From the NCBI GenBank assembly GCA_943787445.1, contig CALSML010000022.1, positions 1 through 44,301 of the forward strand: a stretch of 44,301 bases of DNA, read 5' to 3'. Below are positions 8,945-18,118 of the stretch, piece by piece (position 1 is the first letter of the stretch; every line of letters begins with the position of its first letter). The stretch is from an uncultured Alphaproteobacteria bacterium (GTDB lineage Bacteria > Pseudomonadota > Alphaproteobacteria > UBA6615). Position numbers and translations under genes: made by a program. A model generated the notes under the pieces. That model searched no databases. It was not told the origin of the DNA and saw only the letters and a program-made list of their open reading frames with translations.

Positions 8945-8977
8945 TGCGCTGCAATATTGACATATTGCGATGCACCA
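8945..8977. promoter_or_regulatory. Two PhaR-like operator cores (TGCRNYGCA) upstream of phaZ
   Basis: Within the 282-nt spacer between phaZ and the divergent dioxygenase gene, TGCGCTGCA (8945-8953) and TGCGATGCACCA (8966-8977) both fit the palindromic core TGCRNYGCA. The second also fits the extended motif TGCRNYGCASMA that I recall being reported for Bradyrhizobium PhaR. Core centres are 21 bp apart, two helical turns. The same stretch also contains the interrupted palindrome GCAATAT-TGAC-ATATTGC (8951-8968). PhaR is the PHA-responsive repressor that controls phasin, synthase and depolymerase genes in this class. The assignment is inference from motif plus neighbour. Confidence 0.45.
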
Positions 8978-9127
8978 AATCCCGGGATCGCCATTTTGGG
9001 CCCGAATCGGTCTTTATCGCCATGCGTGGTACCCCAAGCACCGCCGTTGGTGGAAAGATCAGCGGGCGGATGATAAATTCACCCGAGACCAATCCCCCAT
9101 CAGGATTCAAGGTTCGGAGAGCCCGGC

Positions 9128-10186
9128 ATGTCAGCAGTTGAAGATTTTACACCTGCACCATTGGTGGGACCGGATGTCTGGATGGGCGAAACGGCGCAGA
9201 ATTCCGAAGATTGGGTGCATCAATTTTCCGATGCGGAACTTGCCGAGATCGACGCCGCCTATCGTCATGCGCGCGATGCTGGCGCAAGCCTCGCAACCCT
9301 CACGCGTGATGTGTTTCCGCTGCCCACTGTCGGGACGGTGCTGGCACGCCTTCAGCATGAGCTGGAAGAGGGCTGGGGCCTGTTCCTGTTGCGCGGTATT
9401 CCGGTGGAGCGTTATTCCAAGGATGAACTGCGTTTCATTTACTGGGGGCTTGGCCTGCATCTCGGCACGGCTGTGTCCCAGAGCAAGCGCGGCGACGTTC
9501 TGGGGGATGTGCGCGACCTGGGAACCGGTCTCGATGGTCCCGAGTTTCGGGGCTATACCAGTGCGGGGGAGCTGACCTATCACGCGGATGCTGCCGATGT
9601 GACAGGGCTGTTCTGTATTCAACCGGCCAAGCGCGGTGGCCTGAGCCGGATTGTCAGCACGTCATCCGTTCACAACGAAATCCTGAGAACCCGTCCGGAC
9701 CTGCTGAAGGTACTTTATCAGCCCTACTACTGGAGCTTTCAAGGGAATGAACTGCCGGACACGCCCCCCCATTATGCGCAGCCGGTTTTCACCATGCATA
9801 AAGGAAAATTTGCGGCACGGTACACCCGAACTCATATGCGCTCGGCACAAATGATGGACCATCTTCCGAAAATGGCACCGGCACAGGCCGAAGCGCTGGA
9901 TCTGCTCGACGAAATCTGTGCCCGCCCGGAGTTCCAACTGACCATGATGTTTCAACCGGGCGACATCCAGTTTCTCAACAATCATCTGATGCTGCACATG
10001 CGCACGGAGTTCGAGGACTATCCTGAGCTAGAAAAACGCCGTCACCTGATGCGCCTCTGGCTCTCCCTGCCCAATGGACGGGAGCTTTCACCCGGTTTTG
10101 CGCCGTTCTATCGCGACATACGAGCTGGTGCCGTGCGCGGCGGTCATCCGGGGCATGGTGACGATATCGTCTTTGAGACGGCCTAA
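9128..10186 (+). CDS. TauD/TfdA-family Fe(II)/2-oxoglutarate dioxygenase
   Basis: A 352-aa protein with the TauD fold. The 2-His-1-Asp iron triad is visible: H152-x-D154 in LTYHADAADV and the distal His near residue 290 in FLNNHLMLHMRTEFED. The 2-oxoglutarate-binding Arg is in RRHLMRLWLSLP (about R309). The segment GWGLFLLRGIPVERYS is the family's N-terminal strand. The ATG at 9128 is preceded by CGGAGA at good spacing. Members hydroxylate or decarboxylate sulfonates, chlorophenoxyacetates, betaine-like or other small acids; this longer form lacks the short TauD substrate motif and its substrate is unknown. Two further small genes follow on the same strand, the first only 8 nt downstream. Confidence 0.9.
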   Translation: MSAVEDFTPAPLVGPDVWMGETAQNSEDWVHQFSDAELAEIDAAYRHARDAGASLATLTRDVFPLPTVGTVLARLQHELEEGWGLFLLRGIPVERYSKDELRFIYWGLGLHLGTAVSQSKRGDVLGDVRDLGTGLDGPEFRGYTSAGELTYHADAADVTGLFCIQPAKRGGLSRIVSTSSVHNEILRTRPDLLKVLYQPYYWSFQGNELPDTPPHYAQPVFTMHKGKFAARYTRTHMRSAQMMDHLPKMAPAQAEALDLLDEICARPEFQLTMMFQPGDIQFLNNHLMLHMRTEFEDYPELEKRRHLMRLWLSLPNGRELSPGFAPFYRDIRAGAVRGGHPGHGDDIVFETA

Positions 10187-10194
10187 AGCGCGCT

Positions 10195-10833
10195 TTGTCG
10201 AAACTCCACGATTCTCCTCAGGGCGGCAGCGGACTTCTCGCCATCTTCTGTGATCTGGACGCGCCGGATCGTGCCGACTTTCGACCCTGGCTGGCCGAGG
10301 ATATGTATCCTGCACGCAAGGCGATCGGCTTCAACGCCTGCGCGAGTTATGACCGGATCACAGGCGATGGGCAGCAATTCCTGACCCTTTATGAAATGCC
10401 CAGTCTGGGGCATCTCTATGGAGAGCCCTATCAGGCGCTGCGCCGGAGCCGGGGACCGCGCGACGCGGCATATCATGAAAAATTCCGAAATCCGGACCGC
10501 TACACGCTGGCGTGGTCAGGCCCCGAATTGGCGGGCTCCGGCGGCGATTGTCAGGCTCTGGCACCGTTCATTCAGATCGAACGGTTTGACCTCCATGCAT
10601 GCGATATTCAGACGTTCAACATCTGGTTCGTCACGGCATATCCGCCTATGCTTGCGCAACAGTCGGATGCCGTCCGCGTTCGCCGATATCTTTCGATGGA
10701 AGGTGGTGTTTCCCATGTGGTTCTTCACGAGGCCACGGATGCGACACCTCTGGAAGACGATGGGGTCGGGGATTTGGGGGTGTTGCCGACGCAACACCAG
10801 AGTGGCCGGTATCGGCGTGTCATCACCAGCTAG
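10195..10833 (+). CDS. Unrecognised protein with two dimeric alpha/beta-barrel-like repeats
   Basis: A 212-aa protein that I do not recognise by name. The N-terminal half (GLLAIFCDLDAPDRADFRPWLAEDMYPARKAIGFNACASYDR, then FLTLYEM) and the C-terminal half (IQIERFDLHACDIQTFNIWFVTAYPPML) each have the strand-helix-strand look of EthD/antibiotic-monooxygenase-type dimeric alpha/beta barrels. Such proteins bind small hydrophobic compounds. The only usable start is TTG at 10195, 8 nt after the dioxygenase stop and without a clear ribosome site. Translation therefore probably depends on coupling to the upstream gene. Placement between a TauD dioxygenase and a YciI-like protein suggests an accessory role in the same pathway. 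Function is inference only. Confidence 0.6.
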   Translation: MSKLHDSPQGGSGLLAIFCDLDAPDRADFRPWLAEDMYPARKAIGFNACASYDRITGDGQQFLTLYEMPSLGHLYGEPYQALRRSRGPRDAAYHEKFRNPDRYTLAWSGPELAGSGGDCQALAPFIQIERFDLHACDIQTFNIWFVTAYPPMLAQQSDAVRVRRYLSMEGGVSHVVLHEATDATPLEDDGVGDLGVLPTQHQSGRYRRVITS

Positions 10834-10915
10834 AGGCGCCGGGCCGGCGATTTGATTGAAACCGAAGACAATGGGAAGCTGAATTACACTGTCAGTGCTG
10901 CCCGGGAGAACCGAA

Positions 10916-11236
10916 ATGCTTTTTGTCATTGCCCGACGTGACAAGCCCGGAATGGGGGACAAGCGGGCCGAACTGCTTGCGGCCCATGCCGAATATCAGA
11001 AGGTGTTTATGCCCGTGATTACCTTCGGCGGTGGATTGGTTGAAGACGGAACGGATGTCGACAATTTCGTCTATGGCGAAGAGGGAATACGGCAGGTCAC
11101 GGGCAATGTGCTGGTGCTTGATGTTCCTGATCGTGCGGTAGCAGAAGCCATGCACGCCAATGATCCCTATACGCTGGGCGGAATCTTCGAGACGGTCATC
11201 ATCGAGCCGTTCTTGCAGCGTGTGCCGCCGCTTTAG
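10916..11236 (+). CDS. YciI-like (YCII-related domain) small protein
   Basis: A 106-aa protein with the YCII-related ferredoxin-like fold: MLFVIARRDKPGMGDKRAELLAAHAEYQKVF, a GGGLVEDG turn, GNVLVLDVPDRAVAEAMHANDPYTLGGIFETVIIEPF. The conserved H-A-x-Y near residue 25 and the D-P-Y motif near residue 88 match the proposed active site of this family, which includes muconolactone-isomerase-like and dehydrochlorinase-like members. The ATG at 10916 is chosen because CGGGAGAACCGAA sits directly upstream. It is the last gene of the group starting at 9128 and is followed by a strong terminator. Its partner enzymes suggest degradation of a small organic acid or ring-derived compound, but no substrate is evident. 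Confidence 0.82.
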   Translation: MLFVIARRDKPGMGDKRAELLAAHAEYQKVFMPVITFGGGLVEDGTDVDNFVYGEEGIRQVTGNVLVLDVPDRAVAEAMHANDPYTLGGIFETVIIEPFLQRVPPL

Positions 11237-11244
11237 ACAATAAA

Positions 11245-11275
11245 AAAGCCCGGCCAGTGGGGCCGGGCTTTGTAA
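11245..11275. terminator. Bidirectional intrinsic terminator
   Basis: A perfect 11-bp stem AAAGCCCGGCC / GGCCGGGCTTT with a 5-nt loop (11256-11260), preceded by an A run and followed by T residues. It sits between the convergent YciI-like gene and gdhA and can end transcription from both sides. Confidence 0.9.
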
Positions 11276-11293
11276 TTTGGATGTGTGTTCGGT

Positions 11294-12718
<1,425 letters not shown>

Positions 12719-12733
12719 TTATTTGCACCCTTC

Positions 12734-12763
12734 CTGCGACGCGGCATGTTCCACTAGGGTTTT
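12734..12763 (+). promoter_or_regulatory. Promoter-like element shared with 20409..20438
   Basis: CTGCGACGCGG, nine less conserved bases, then CTAGGGTTTT, 28 nt before the transporter start codon. The same two blocks with exactly the same spacing occur upstream of the 26-codon ORF at 20472, with 23 of 30 positions identical. The second block would supply a TAGGGT -10-like hexamer. This is either a promoter type common in this genome or a shared operator. Confidence 0.45.
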
Positions 12764-12790
12764 CGATCGACGAAGACTTTAGGGGGAATC

Positions 12791-13645
12791 ATGGGCGTTG
12801 TAACCGATATCGTTTTGCCGCTGGCGCTGGCCTTCATCATGTTCGTGCTCGGACTGGGGCTGACCGTCGATGATTTCGCACGGGTTGCACGCCAGCCGAA
12901 GGATTTCGTGGTGGGCGCGCTGGCGCAGATCGTTCTGCTGCCCGTCGTGGCCTATCTGTTGCTGATGGTGTGGGAGTTGCCACCCGAGCTGGCTCTCGGC
13001 GTCATGATCATTGCGGCTGCGCCGGGTGGGGTCACCTCGAACATTCTGACCGCCTTCGCCCGCGGCGACGTGGCGTTGTCGATCTCTCTGACGGCTGTCA
13101 TCAGTTTGCTCAGTGTCATCACCATTCCGGTGGTCGTGGTGTTCTCCTATGCGCAATTCGTGGGCGGAGATGCCGGTGATGTTTCCGTGACCAGCACCGC
13201 GATCAGCGTGTTTGTCATCGTGACAGTGCCGGTCCTGATCGGTCTGGCCGTGCGGCGATATGCAGAGAAGTTTGCCATTCGGATCGATCCGGGTGCGCGA
13301 CGGGTTTCCGCGGGTTTGTTCATTCTGGTTCTGGCCGGTGCGATTTTCCAGGAACGCGCCAATATCGTGACCTATTTCGCCCAAGCTGGTCTGATCACCC
13401 TTTTGCTCAATGTACTGATGATGGTTCTGGCGTATGTGATCGCGCGTATTTTTGCCTCGGGTCTGCGTCAGCGGATCACGATCTCACTTGAGTGTGGATT
13501 GCAGAACGGCACCCTGGCGATCGCTGTGGCGACATTGTTGTTCGATGGTGGTCAGGCGGTTGTGCCCGCGGCCACCTATAGCCTGATCATGTTCGCCATG
13601 GCGTTGATCTATATTTTCATTCTTCGGCGTGGTGCTTCGGCTTAG
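12791..13645 (+). CDS. Bile acid:sodium symporter (BASS) family transporter
   Basis: A 284-aa integral membrane protein with about nine or ten hydrophobic segments, starting IVLPLALAFIMFVLGLGLTVDDFARV, the typical N-terminus of BASS/SBF proteins. The conserved crossover motifs are present: LGVMIIAAAPGGVTSNILTAFARGDVALSISLTAV (first broken helix, G-G-x-x-S-N) and LECGLQNGTLAIAVATLLF (second, E-x-G-x-Q-N), which form the sodium and substrate sites. The start is the ATG at 12791, behind AGGGGGAAT. It probably imports an organic anion with sodium. The last codons overlap the stop of the convergent dioxygenase gene by 4 nt, so there is no terminator between them. Confidence 0.9.
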   Translation: MGVVTDIVLPLALAFIMFVLGLGLTVDDFARVARQPKDFVVGALAQIVLLPVVAYLLLMVWELPPELALGVMIIAAAPGGVTSNILTAFARGDVALSISLTAVISLLSVITIPVVVVFSYAQFVGGDAGDVSVTSTAISVFVIVTVPVLIGLAVRRYAEKFAIRIDPGARRVSAGLFILVLAGAIFQERANIVTYFAQAGLITLLLNVLMMVLAYVIARIFASGLRQRITISLECGLQNGTLAIAVATLLFDGGQAVVPAATYSLIMFAMALIYIFILRRGASA

Positions 13646-14512
13646 GCGGCCGCCTCGACGCCCCGATTGCCCTTGAGCTGAGTACGATGCATGACGCGCC
13701 GCGCGCCGGCGTCAAAATGTTCGCGTCGGTGCATGGTGACCCGATTGTCCCACATCAGCAGATCGCCCTCTTGCCAGCGATGGCGGTAGGTCAGGTCGTC
13801 ATTGGTGCAGTGGTCCCAGAGCCGGTCGAGCAGGGCGTCGCTTTGCGCAATATCCTCGCCGATGATCCAGGCATGCAGACGACGGCCGAGGAAAAGAGCG
13901 GGCCTGCCCGTGTCCGGATGGGTGCGGATGATCGGGTGGCGGGCGCCCGGTGCCTCGGCAATGCTGGTAAACATGTTGTGGTTGGGGCGCAGATTGCCCC
14001 CGGCTGTCATGACTGGAATCGTGGTTGAGGGTTTTGCCCGTGATTGCCTGACGCAGGTCGTCGGGTAATGTGTCGAGCGCGGCGTACATGTTCATGAAGC
14101 TGGTGTCGCCGCCCGTTTCCGGGACTTCCAGACTGTAGAGCAGGCTTGCGGGCGGGGGCACCGGGATATAGGCCATATCCGTGTGCCACGAGGCTTCGCC
14201 GTCGCCCAGCACGCCGATCGCTGTGCCGTCTTCCTGCACATTGGAGACGACAAGAACTTCGGGGTGCCCCTCCGGGGAGAAGGGCTCCCAGCCCGGGACC
14301 ACATCCAGATCACCGAAATGACGGCTGAAATTCACCAGATCATCATCGGTCAGGGACTGGTTTCGAAAGACCAGAACCAGATTGTCCAGCCAGGCAGCAT
14401 GGATTTGCTCGAGCACTTCGGCGGACTGGGGCGCAGAAAGGTCTACGCCGCGAATTTCTGCGCCGAGCGCCGTGCCAAATGGGTGGATGTCCACAGTGGT
14501 CTGTCCGGTCAT
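13642..14512 (-). pseudogene. TauD-family dioxygenase, single-base frameshift
   Basis: The frame from the ATG at 14510-14512 (MTGQTTVDIHPFGTALGAEIRGVDLS, behind AAGGA) runs through NLVLVFRNQSLTDDDLVNFSRHFGDLD and the iron-binding WHTDMAYIPVPPPASLLYSLEVPETGGDTSFMNMYAAL to LNHDSSHDS. It then shifts within or beside the C5 run at 13997-14001. The other frame continues GGNLRPNHNMFTSI, HPIIRTHPDTGRPALFLGRRLHAWI, and the distal iron/2-oxoglutarate site WDNRVTMHRREHFDAGARRVMHRTQL. The repaired length is about 290 aa, typical of TauD/TfdA taurine- or 2,4-D-type dioxygenases. All iron ligands are retained, so a sequencing error in a homopolymer is a real possibility. Confidence 0.85.
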
Positions 14513-14604
14513 ATCGCCATTCCTTGGTTCGTGTGCCACAGGTTTCAATCCTAACGCGTGATTGTCAATTGGCTGCTCGCATGGATTTATAGGCCGTGTA
14601 GAGG

Positions 14605-14632
14605 TTTTGGTGCGTTCCGGACGTGCTATACA
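14605..14632 (+). promoter_or_regulatory. Candidate promoter with extended -10 for the MBL hydrolase
   Basis: TGCTATACA (14624-14632) is an extended -10 (TGnTATACA), with a weak -35 TTTTGG at 14605-14610 and a 16-nt spacer. It lies 32 nt before the GTG start of the following gene in the divergent spacer. Confidence 0.4.
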
Positions 14633-14663
14633 GCCGATCTAATTTTAAGCAGGAGGATCAAAC

Positions 14664-15548
14664 GTGGTTGCCAACAAACCCAATATGACGCGCCCGACCG
14701 TCTATCAGTTCAATCACGGCGATTTCGTCGTGACCAATATTCTCGAAGGTTTTCTGCTTCGTGACGATATGCACCCGATCACGGGAACCAATGCAAGTGC
14801 GGCCGATGTCGAGGCTGTTGCGAAAGCAAACCGCATCCCGTTTCCCAATTTCGAGCACCAGTTCGTCCCGACTCTTGTCGATACGGGCGAGAAGCTGATC
14901 GCGTTTGATCCGGGGTTTGGTGACAAGTCACCCCAGCCCAATGCCGGACATTATAACGCGCGGCTGGCCGATGCCGGCTACGATCGCGAGGATGTCGATA
15001 TTGTCGTGATCACCCATTGCCATCCCGATCACATTGCCAACCTGACCCATGGCGACGGCCTGACCTTCCCGAATGCAGAGATCGTCTTCGGTGAAGCCGA
15101 ATTCGATTACTGGAAGAAGGGTGAAAACATTCCGGCCCATCGTCCGCCGACCCTGGAAATGTTCCGGAAAATCTGTGAGCCGCTGGGTGAGCAGGCCCGT
15201 TTCGTGAAGCCGGGCGACGAAATTGTCTCCGGTGTGACCGCGGTTGATGCGTTCGGCCATTCGGCAGGCCATATGGCCTATCACGTGGAGAGTGGCGGCA
15301 ATGAGTTGATGATCATGTCCGACACGGTGGCGCATTTCGCGGTTTCGATTGCGCATCCCGAATGGAAATTCGGCATGGATGATGATCCGGATACTGCAAT
15401 CGTGTCACGCAAGCGCGTTCTGGCACAGGTCGCGGATGGAAAGATGGCTGCGATCGGTTTCCATATGCCTTTTCCGTCTGTTGGATATATCGACCAGCAC
15501 GACGGTGGCTATGTCTGGGTGCCACATTCCTATCAGTACAATCTCTAA
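14664..15548 (+). CDS. MBL-fold metallo-hydrolase
   Basis: A 294-aa metallo-beta-lactamase-fold hydrolase. The dinuclear zinc motif H118-x-H120-x-D122-H123 is in VITHCHPDHIANL. Further ligands are in AFGHSAGHMAYHV (His) and MIMSDTVAHF (Asp), and the C-terminal His is in IGFHMPFPSVGYI. The N-terminal FEHQFVPTLVDTGEKLIAFDPGFG is the usual first sandwich strand. The start is a GTG at 14664 because AGCAGGAGG lies 6-8 nt upstream, a strong site. The architecture resembles lactonase/quorum-quenching and arylsulfatase-like MBL members, but the substrate is not determined. It has no signal peptide. Transcription ends at the terminator at 15557-15580. Confidence 0.9.
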   Translation: MVANKPNMTRPTVYQFNHGDFVVTNILEGFLLRDDMHPITGTNASAADVEAVAKANRIPFPNFEHQFVPTLVDTGEKLIAFDPGFGDKSPQPNAGHYNARLADAGYDREDVDIVVITHCHPDHIANLTHGDGLTFPNAEIVFGEAEFDYWKKGENIPAHRPPTLEMFRKICEPLGEQARFVKPGDEIVSGVTAVDAFGHSAGHMAYHVESGGNELMIMSDTVAHFAVSIAHPEWKFGMDDDPDTAIVSRKRVLAQVADGKMAAIGFHMPFPSVGYIDQHDGGYVWVPHSYQYNL

Positions 15549-15556
15549 ATCGATCC

Positions 15557-15580
15557 GGGCGGCCCTTTGGCCGCCCTTTT
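15557..15580 (+). terminator. Intrinsic terminator after MBL hydrolase
   Basis: A perfect 8-bp stem GGGCGGCC / GGCCGCCC with loop CTTT, followed directly by TTTT and a second T run. It begins 8 nt after the stop codon. Confidence 0.88.
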
Positions 15581-15595
15581 CGTTTTCCGATACCG

Positions 15596-16015
15596 TCAGG
15601 GGCCCGTGCCAGCGAAGATAATGCGCGCGGCATGATAACCTGCCAGCGCGACGGTAGCCGTCAGCACGGCGCCCCAGATCATGTCGACGATGGAGACAAG
15701 CACAGGCCAGTTCGCGAGGGTTGCGAGATTGGTCAGGTCATAGGTCCCATAGGCGATGAAGCCGAACAGCGCGCCGAGCAAGACTGCGGTCTGCCAGGAT
15801 TGCTGTGAGAGCGCCGGTAAGACGGCGAACACGACCACGCCGACCACATAAAGAAGATAGAACAGGCCCGCGACGCCGAAATTTGGTGCGGGGCGCAGCA
15901 AATGCCCGATCTGCTGGACGTAGAAGGATCGCGCGACCACGCCGAGCCACACGCCATCAATGATCAGAAACGTCACAAGCGCGGCGAGATAAACGGCGAG
16001 ATATTTGACGGTCAT
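15596..16015 (-). CDS. DUF2177 family membrane protein
   Basis: A 139-aa protein with four predicted membrane helices, matching the DUF2177 pattern from first to last residue. This includes LAVYLAALVTFLIIDGVWLGVVA, FYVQQIGHLL, the YLLYVVGVVVFAV helix, the GFIAYGTYDLTNLATLANWP signature loop, and VDMIWGAVLTATVALAGYH. The start is the ATG at 16013-16015, although the frame is open further upstream, because homologues begin at this MTVKYL. Function is unknown for the whole family. It follows the SDR gene on the same strand after about 26 nt, so the two are probably co-transcribed. Confidence 0.88.
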   Translation of the reverse strand: MTVKYLAVYLAALVTFLIIDGVWLGVVARSFYVQQIGHLLRPAPNFGVAGLFYLLYVVGVVVFAVLPALSQQSWQTAVLLGALFGFIAYGTYDLTNLATLANWPVLVSIVDMIWGAVLTATVALAGYHAARIIFAGTGP

Positions 16016-16041
16016 TTGTGTCCTTTTTTCAGGCCCGAATT

Positions 16042-16783
16042 CTAGTAGGAGATGGGTTGTCCGTCCCAAGCAATGAAGCTTCCTGTGTCCTCTGCCGAAA
16101 GACCAGCGATGATGCCGAGCAGGTTCGTGGCGGCCTGGTGAGGCGAGAAAATCCCGGTTGATGAGAGGCTGCTCTGAAAGGGCTTTGAAAGCGGAGTGTC
16201 GACCGTGCCCGGGTGCAAGGCAACGCAGACGGCGCGCGGGTTACGGTAGGCCAGTTCGACTGAGAGTGTTCGAAGCATCATGTTGAGGGCGGCTTTCGAG
16301 GCCCGATAACTATGCCATCCGCCAAGCCGGTTGTCCGATATGCTGCCGACCCGGGCTGACAGGGCGGCAAAAACCGATTGTCGGTCCCTGTCGAGTATGG
16401 CAACACGTGTTTTGCGATGAGCGTCGGGCCGATCGTGTTGATCGCAAAGAGACGCTGCATATTGGCTTCGCTCAGGTCCTGGCCACGTTTTTCGGGACCG
16501 CCACTGTCATCGTGAAGCAACCCAGTGGCGATGATGGCGAGGTGCAGGGGACCCTGTGCCGCGATCACGGCTGCGGCATCCGATATGGATTTTCGTCAAG
16601 CAGGTCAAAGGCAATGCTAGTCGTTTTTCCCGAGAGGTTGTCGGGGCGAACTCGGGAGAGGGCATAGACGCGTTCAACCGAGTCCTCGGCTTGCAGAATC
16701 CCGATCAACGCCCGGCCGATCCCGCCATTTGCGCCGAAGACGGCTACGGAAAGTCCCGTGCCCAATGCAGCAATTGGGCTCAT
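16042..16783 (-). pseudogene. Short-chain dehydrogenase/reductase with two frameshifts
   Basis: An SDR whose parts lie in three successive frames. From the ATG at 16781-16783: VAVFGANGGIGRALIGIL (the GxxGxG cofactor site) to SIAFDLLDE. A single-base deletion in the A/T4 run at 16590-16593 leads to the frame ISDAAAVIAAQGPLHLAIIATGLLH and NMQRLFAINTIGPTLIAKHVLP. A second one-base change near 16399-16401 leads to LDRDRQSVFAALSARVGSIS, YRASKAALNMMLRTLSVEL (catalytic Y-x-x-x-K), LHPGTVDTPLSKPFQ and the terminal GSFIAWDGQPISY. The repaired protein is about 247 aa, resembling the CsgA/'C-factor' type SDRs. The catalytic residues are intact, which favours sequencing error or very recent loss. Confidence 0.83.
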
Positions 16784-16805
16784 CTGTTCAAGGCTTCGAT
16801 TGGGT

Positions 16806-16988
16806 TCAGTCAGTGTCGGCGTCCGTCGCCGGCGAGCCTTCCAGCTTGGATGGAGCGAATGCGCGCCGCGCTGAACACGGGCACATGGCGCGTCCATTGG
16901 ACTGCAACCAGAAGCGTGTCTGGGATGAACAGGCCGGGCAGGTCGCGGGGCCAATGAAACCGGTTTCGGTGGTGGTCTCTGTCGTCAT
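16806..16988 (-). CDS. Small cysteine-pair protein, possible zinc ribbon
   Basis: A 60-codon frame from the ATG at 16986-16988, ending 22 nt before the SDR start. The product has CPACSSQTRFWLQSNGRAMCPC, two closely spaced cysteine pairs as in a small zinc ribbon, flanked by a Thr-rich N-terminus (MTTETTTETGF) and an Ala/Asp-rich tail. No family is recognised and the ribosome site is weak. The opposite strand and other frames show nothing better, and the cysteine pattern suggests a real protein. Moderate to low confidence. Confidence 0.42.
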   Translation of the reverse strand: MTTETTTETGFIGPATCPACSSQTRFWLQSNGRAMCPCSARRAFAPSKLEGSPATDADTD

Positions 16989-17090
16989 GATTTTTGCTCG
17001 TTGTTCTGAAAGGAGTGTGCCGGGAAGGCACCAAGTTTGCCTGGCACGCATGCATGGCTCGTGGGGGGGGGAAGGGAACACTGGACGGGG

Positions 17091-17591
17091 CTAGTTCGGC
17101 AGGATCACGGTGTCGATCACGTGGATGACACCATTCGAGGTTTCGATATCGGCGGTCGTGATCATCGCGCCGTCGATCATCACACCCTTGGTGGCATCGA
17201 TATCCACCATGCTGCCCTGAACAGTCTTAGCCCTGAGCTCTTTGCCTGCGATGTCGACAGACAGCACCTTGCCGGGCAGAACGTGATAGGTCAGCACGGC
17301 AACGAGTTGATCCTTGTTGGCAGGCTTTAGAAGGGTTTCGACCGTTCCGGCGGGAAGCTTCGCAAAGGCATCATTGGTGGGTGCAAAGACTGTGAAGGGG
17401 CCGTCACCCTTGAGCACGTCAACAAGCCCGGCAGCGTTGACGGCGGCAGCAAGGGTCGAAAACTGTTCGTTTGAAGCAGCGGTTTCGACGATGTCCTTTT
17501 TTCCATGACCACCAGAAATCGCAGCGGTGGAGGACAGGGCAAGAGCGCTGGTTATGAGCAGGGCAGAAGCCAGCTTTCTGATCGGTGGCAT
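17091..17591 (-). CDS. Secreted fasciclin (FAS1) domain protein
   Basis: A 166-aa protein with an N-terminal signal peptide ([26 protein letters not shown], cleavage near residue 26) and one complete FAS1 domain. The H1 box is [23 protein letters not shown], the middle is [13 protein letters not shown] and the H2 box is [16 protein letters not shown]1 proteins are exported adhesion or surface/periplasmic proteins; bacterial single-domain members are common in alphaproteobacteria. The ATG at 17589-17591 has GCGGAG upstream. It is divergent from the Rieske gene and upstream of the small cysteine-rich gene on the same strand. Confidence 0.93.
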   Translation of the reverse strand: MPPIRKLASALLITSALALSSTAAISGGHGKKDIVETAASNEQFSTLAAAVNAAGLVDVLKGDGPFTVFAPTNDAFAKLPAGTVETLLKPANKDQLVAVLTYHVLPGKVLSVDIAGKELRAKTVQGSMVDIDATKGVMIDGAMITTADIETSNGVIHVIDTVILPN

Positions 17592-17752
17592 TCGAAACTC
17601 CGCGGTGTGCGTTGATGATATTTATCTTTACGCAGCCTCATGCGTGCCGGATCACACGCTGGCACTTCTTGCGTCGTTTCGATGCCAAGAGTAGTTTCGC
17701 GGAAATTTTCAGTGCTTCCCGAACAGCACAAAATGTTTCCAAGGGGGTAGCC

Positions 17753-18118
17753 GTGACAGATTTGTTTGTCGCGAAAGTGGGCGATATCGCTGACAGGGAC
17801 CGGCGGGTAGTCGCGGATGGTGACCTGGAGATCGGCGTGTTCCGTCTGGGCGATGACTATTTCGCCTGGGAGAACAACTGTCCTCATATGGGCGGACCGG
17901 TCTGTCAGGGCAAGGTCATGAACCGGGTCAACGAGGTCATTGATGATGGCAAGAAGAGCCATGGTTTCGAGTTCGTAGATGCCGATGTTCATATCATCTG
18001 CCCGTGGCATGGTTTCGAGTTCAACATCCGAACCGGTGTGCATCCGGGTGAATCCAGCACGCGACTGACGAAGTATGACGTGGTGGTACGTGACGGAGAC
18101 ATCTATGTCCGCACCTGA
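17753..18118 (+). CDS. Rieske [2Fe-2S] ferredoxin-like protein with an insertion
   Basis: A 121-aa Rieske protein carrying the cluster ligands C43-x-H45 (NNCPHMGG) and C83-x-x-H86 (CPWHGFEFN). It is a stand-alone electron-transfer protein rather than an oxygenase alpha subunit, as there is no catalytic domain. The two ligand boxes are 37 residues apart, clearly more than the usual ~16-20. The extra segment VMNRVNEVIDDGKKSHGFEFVDADVHI may form an additional hairpin. The start is the GTG at 17753 behind AAGGGGG; the frame is open far upstream but has no better site. It overlaps the next gene by 14 nt and probably supplies electrons to, or assembles with, the products of this operon. Confidence 0.88.
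   Translation: MTDLFVAKVGDIADRDRRVVADGDLEIGVFRLGDDYFAWENNCPHMGGPVCQGKVMNRVNEVIDDGKKSHGFEFVDADVHIICPWHGFEFNIRTGVHPGESSTRLTKYDVVVRDGDIYVRT

Noticed and set aside
8957..8962. TTGACA as a -35 box for the dioxygenase gene
   Set aside because: No -10-like hexamer at 16-18 nt spacing, and the bases are part of the palindromic operator.
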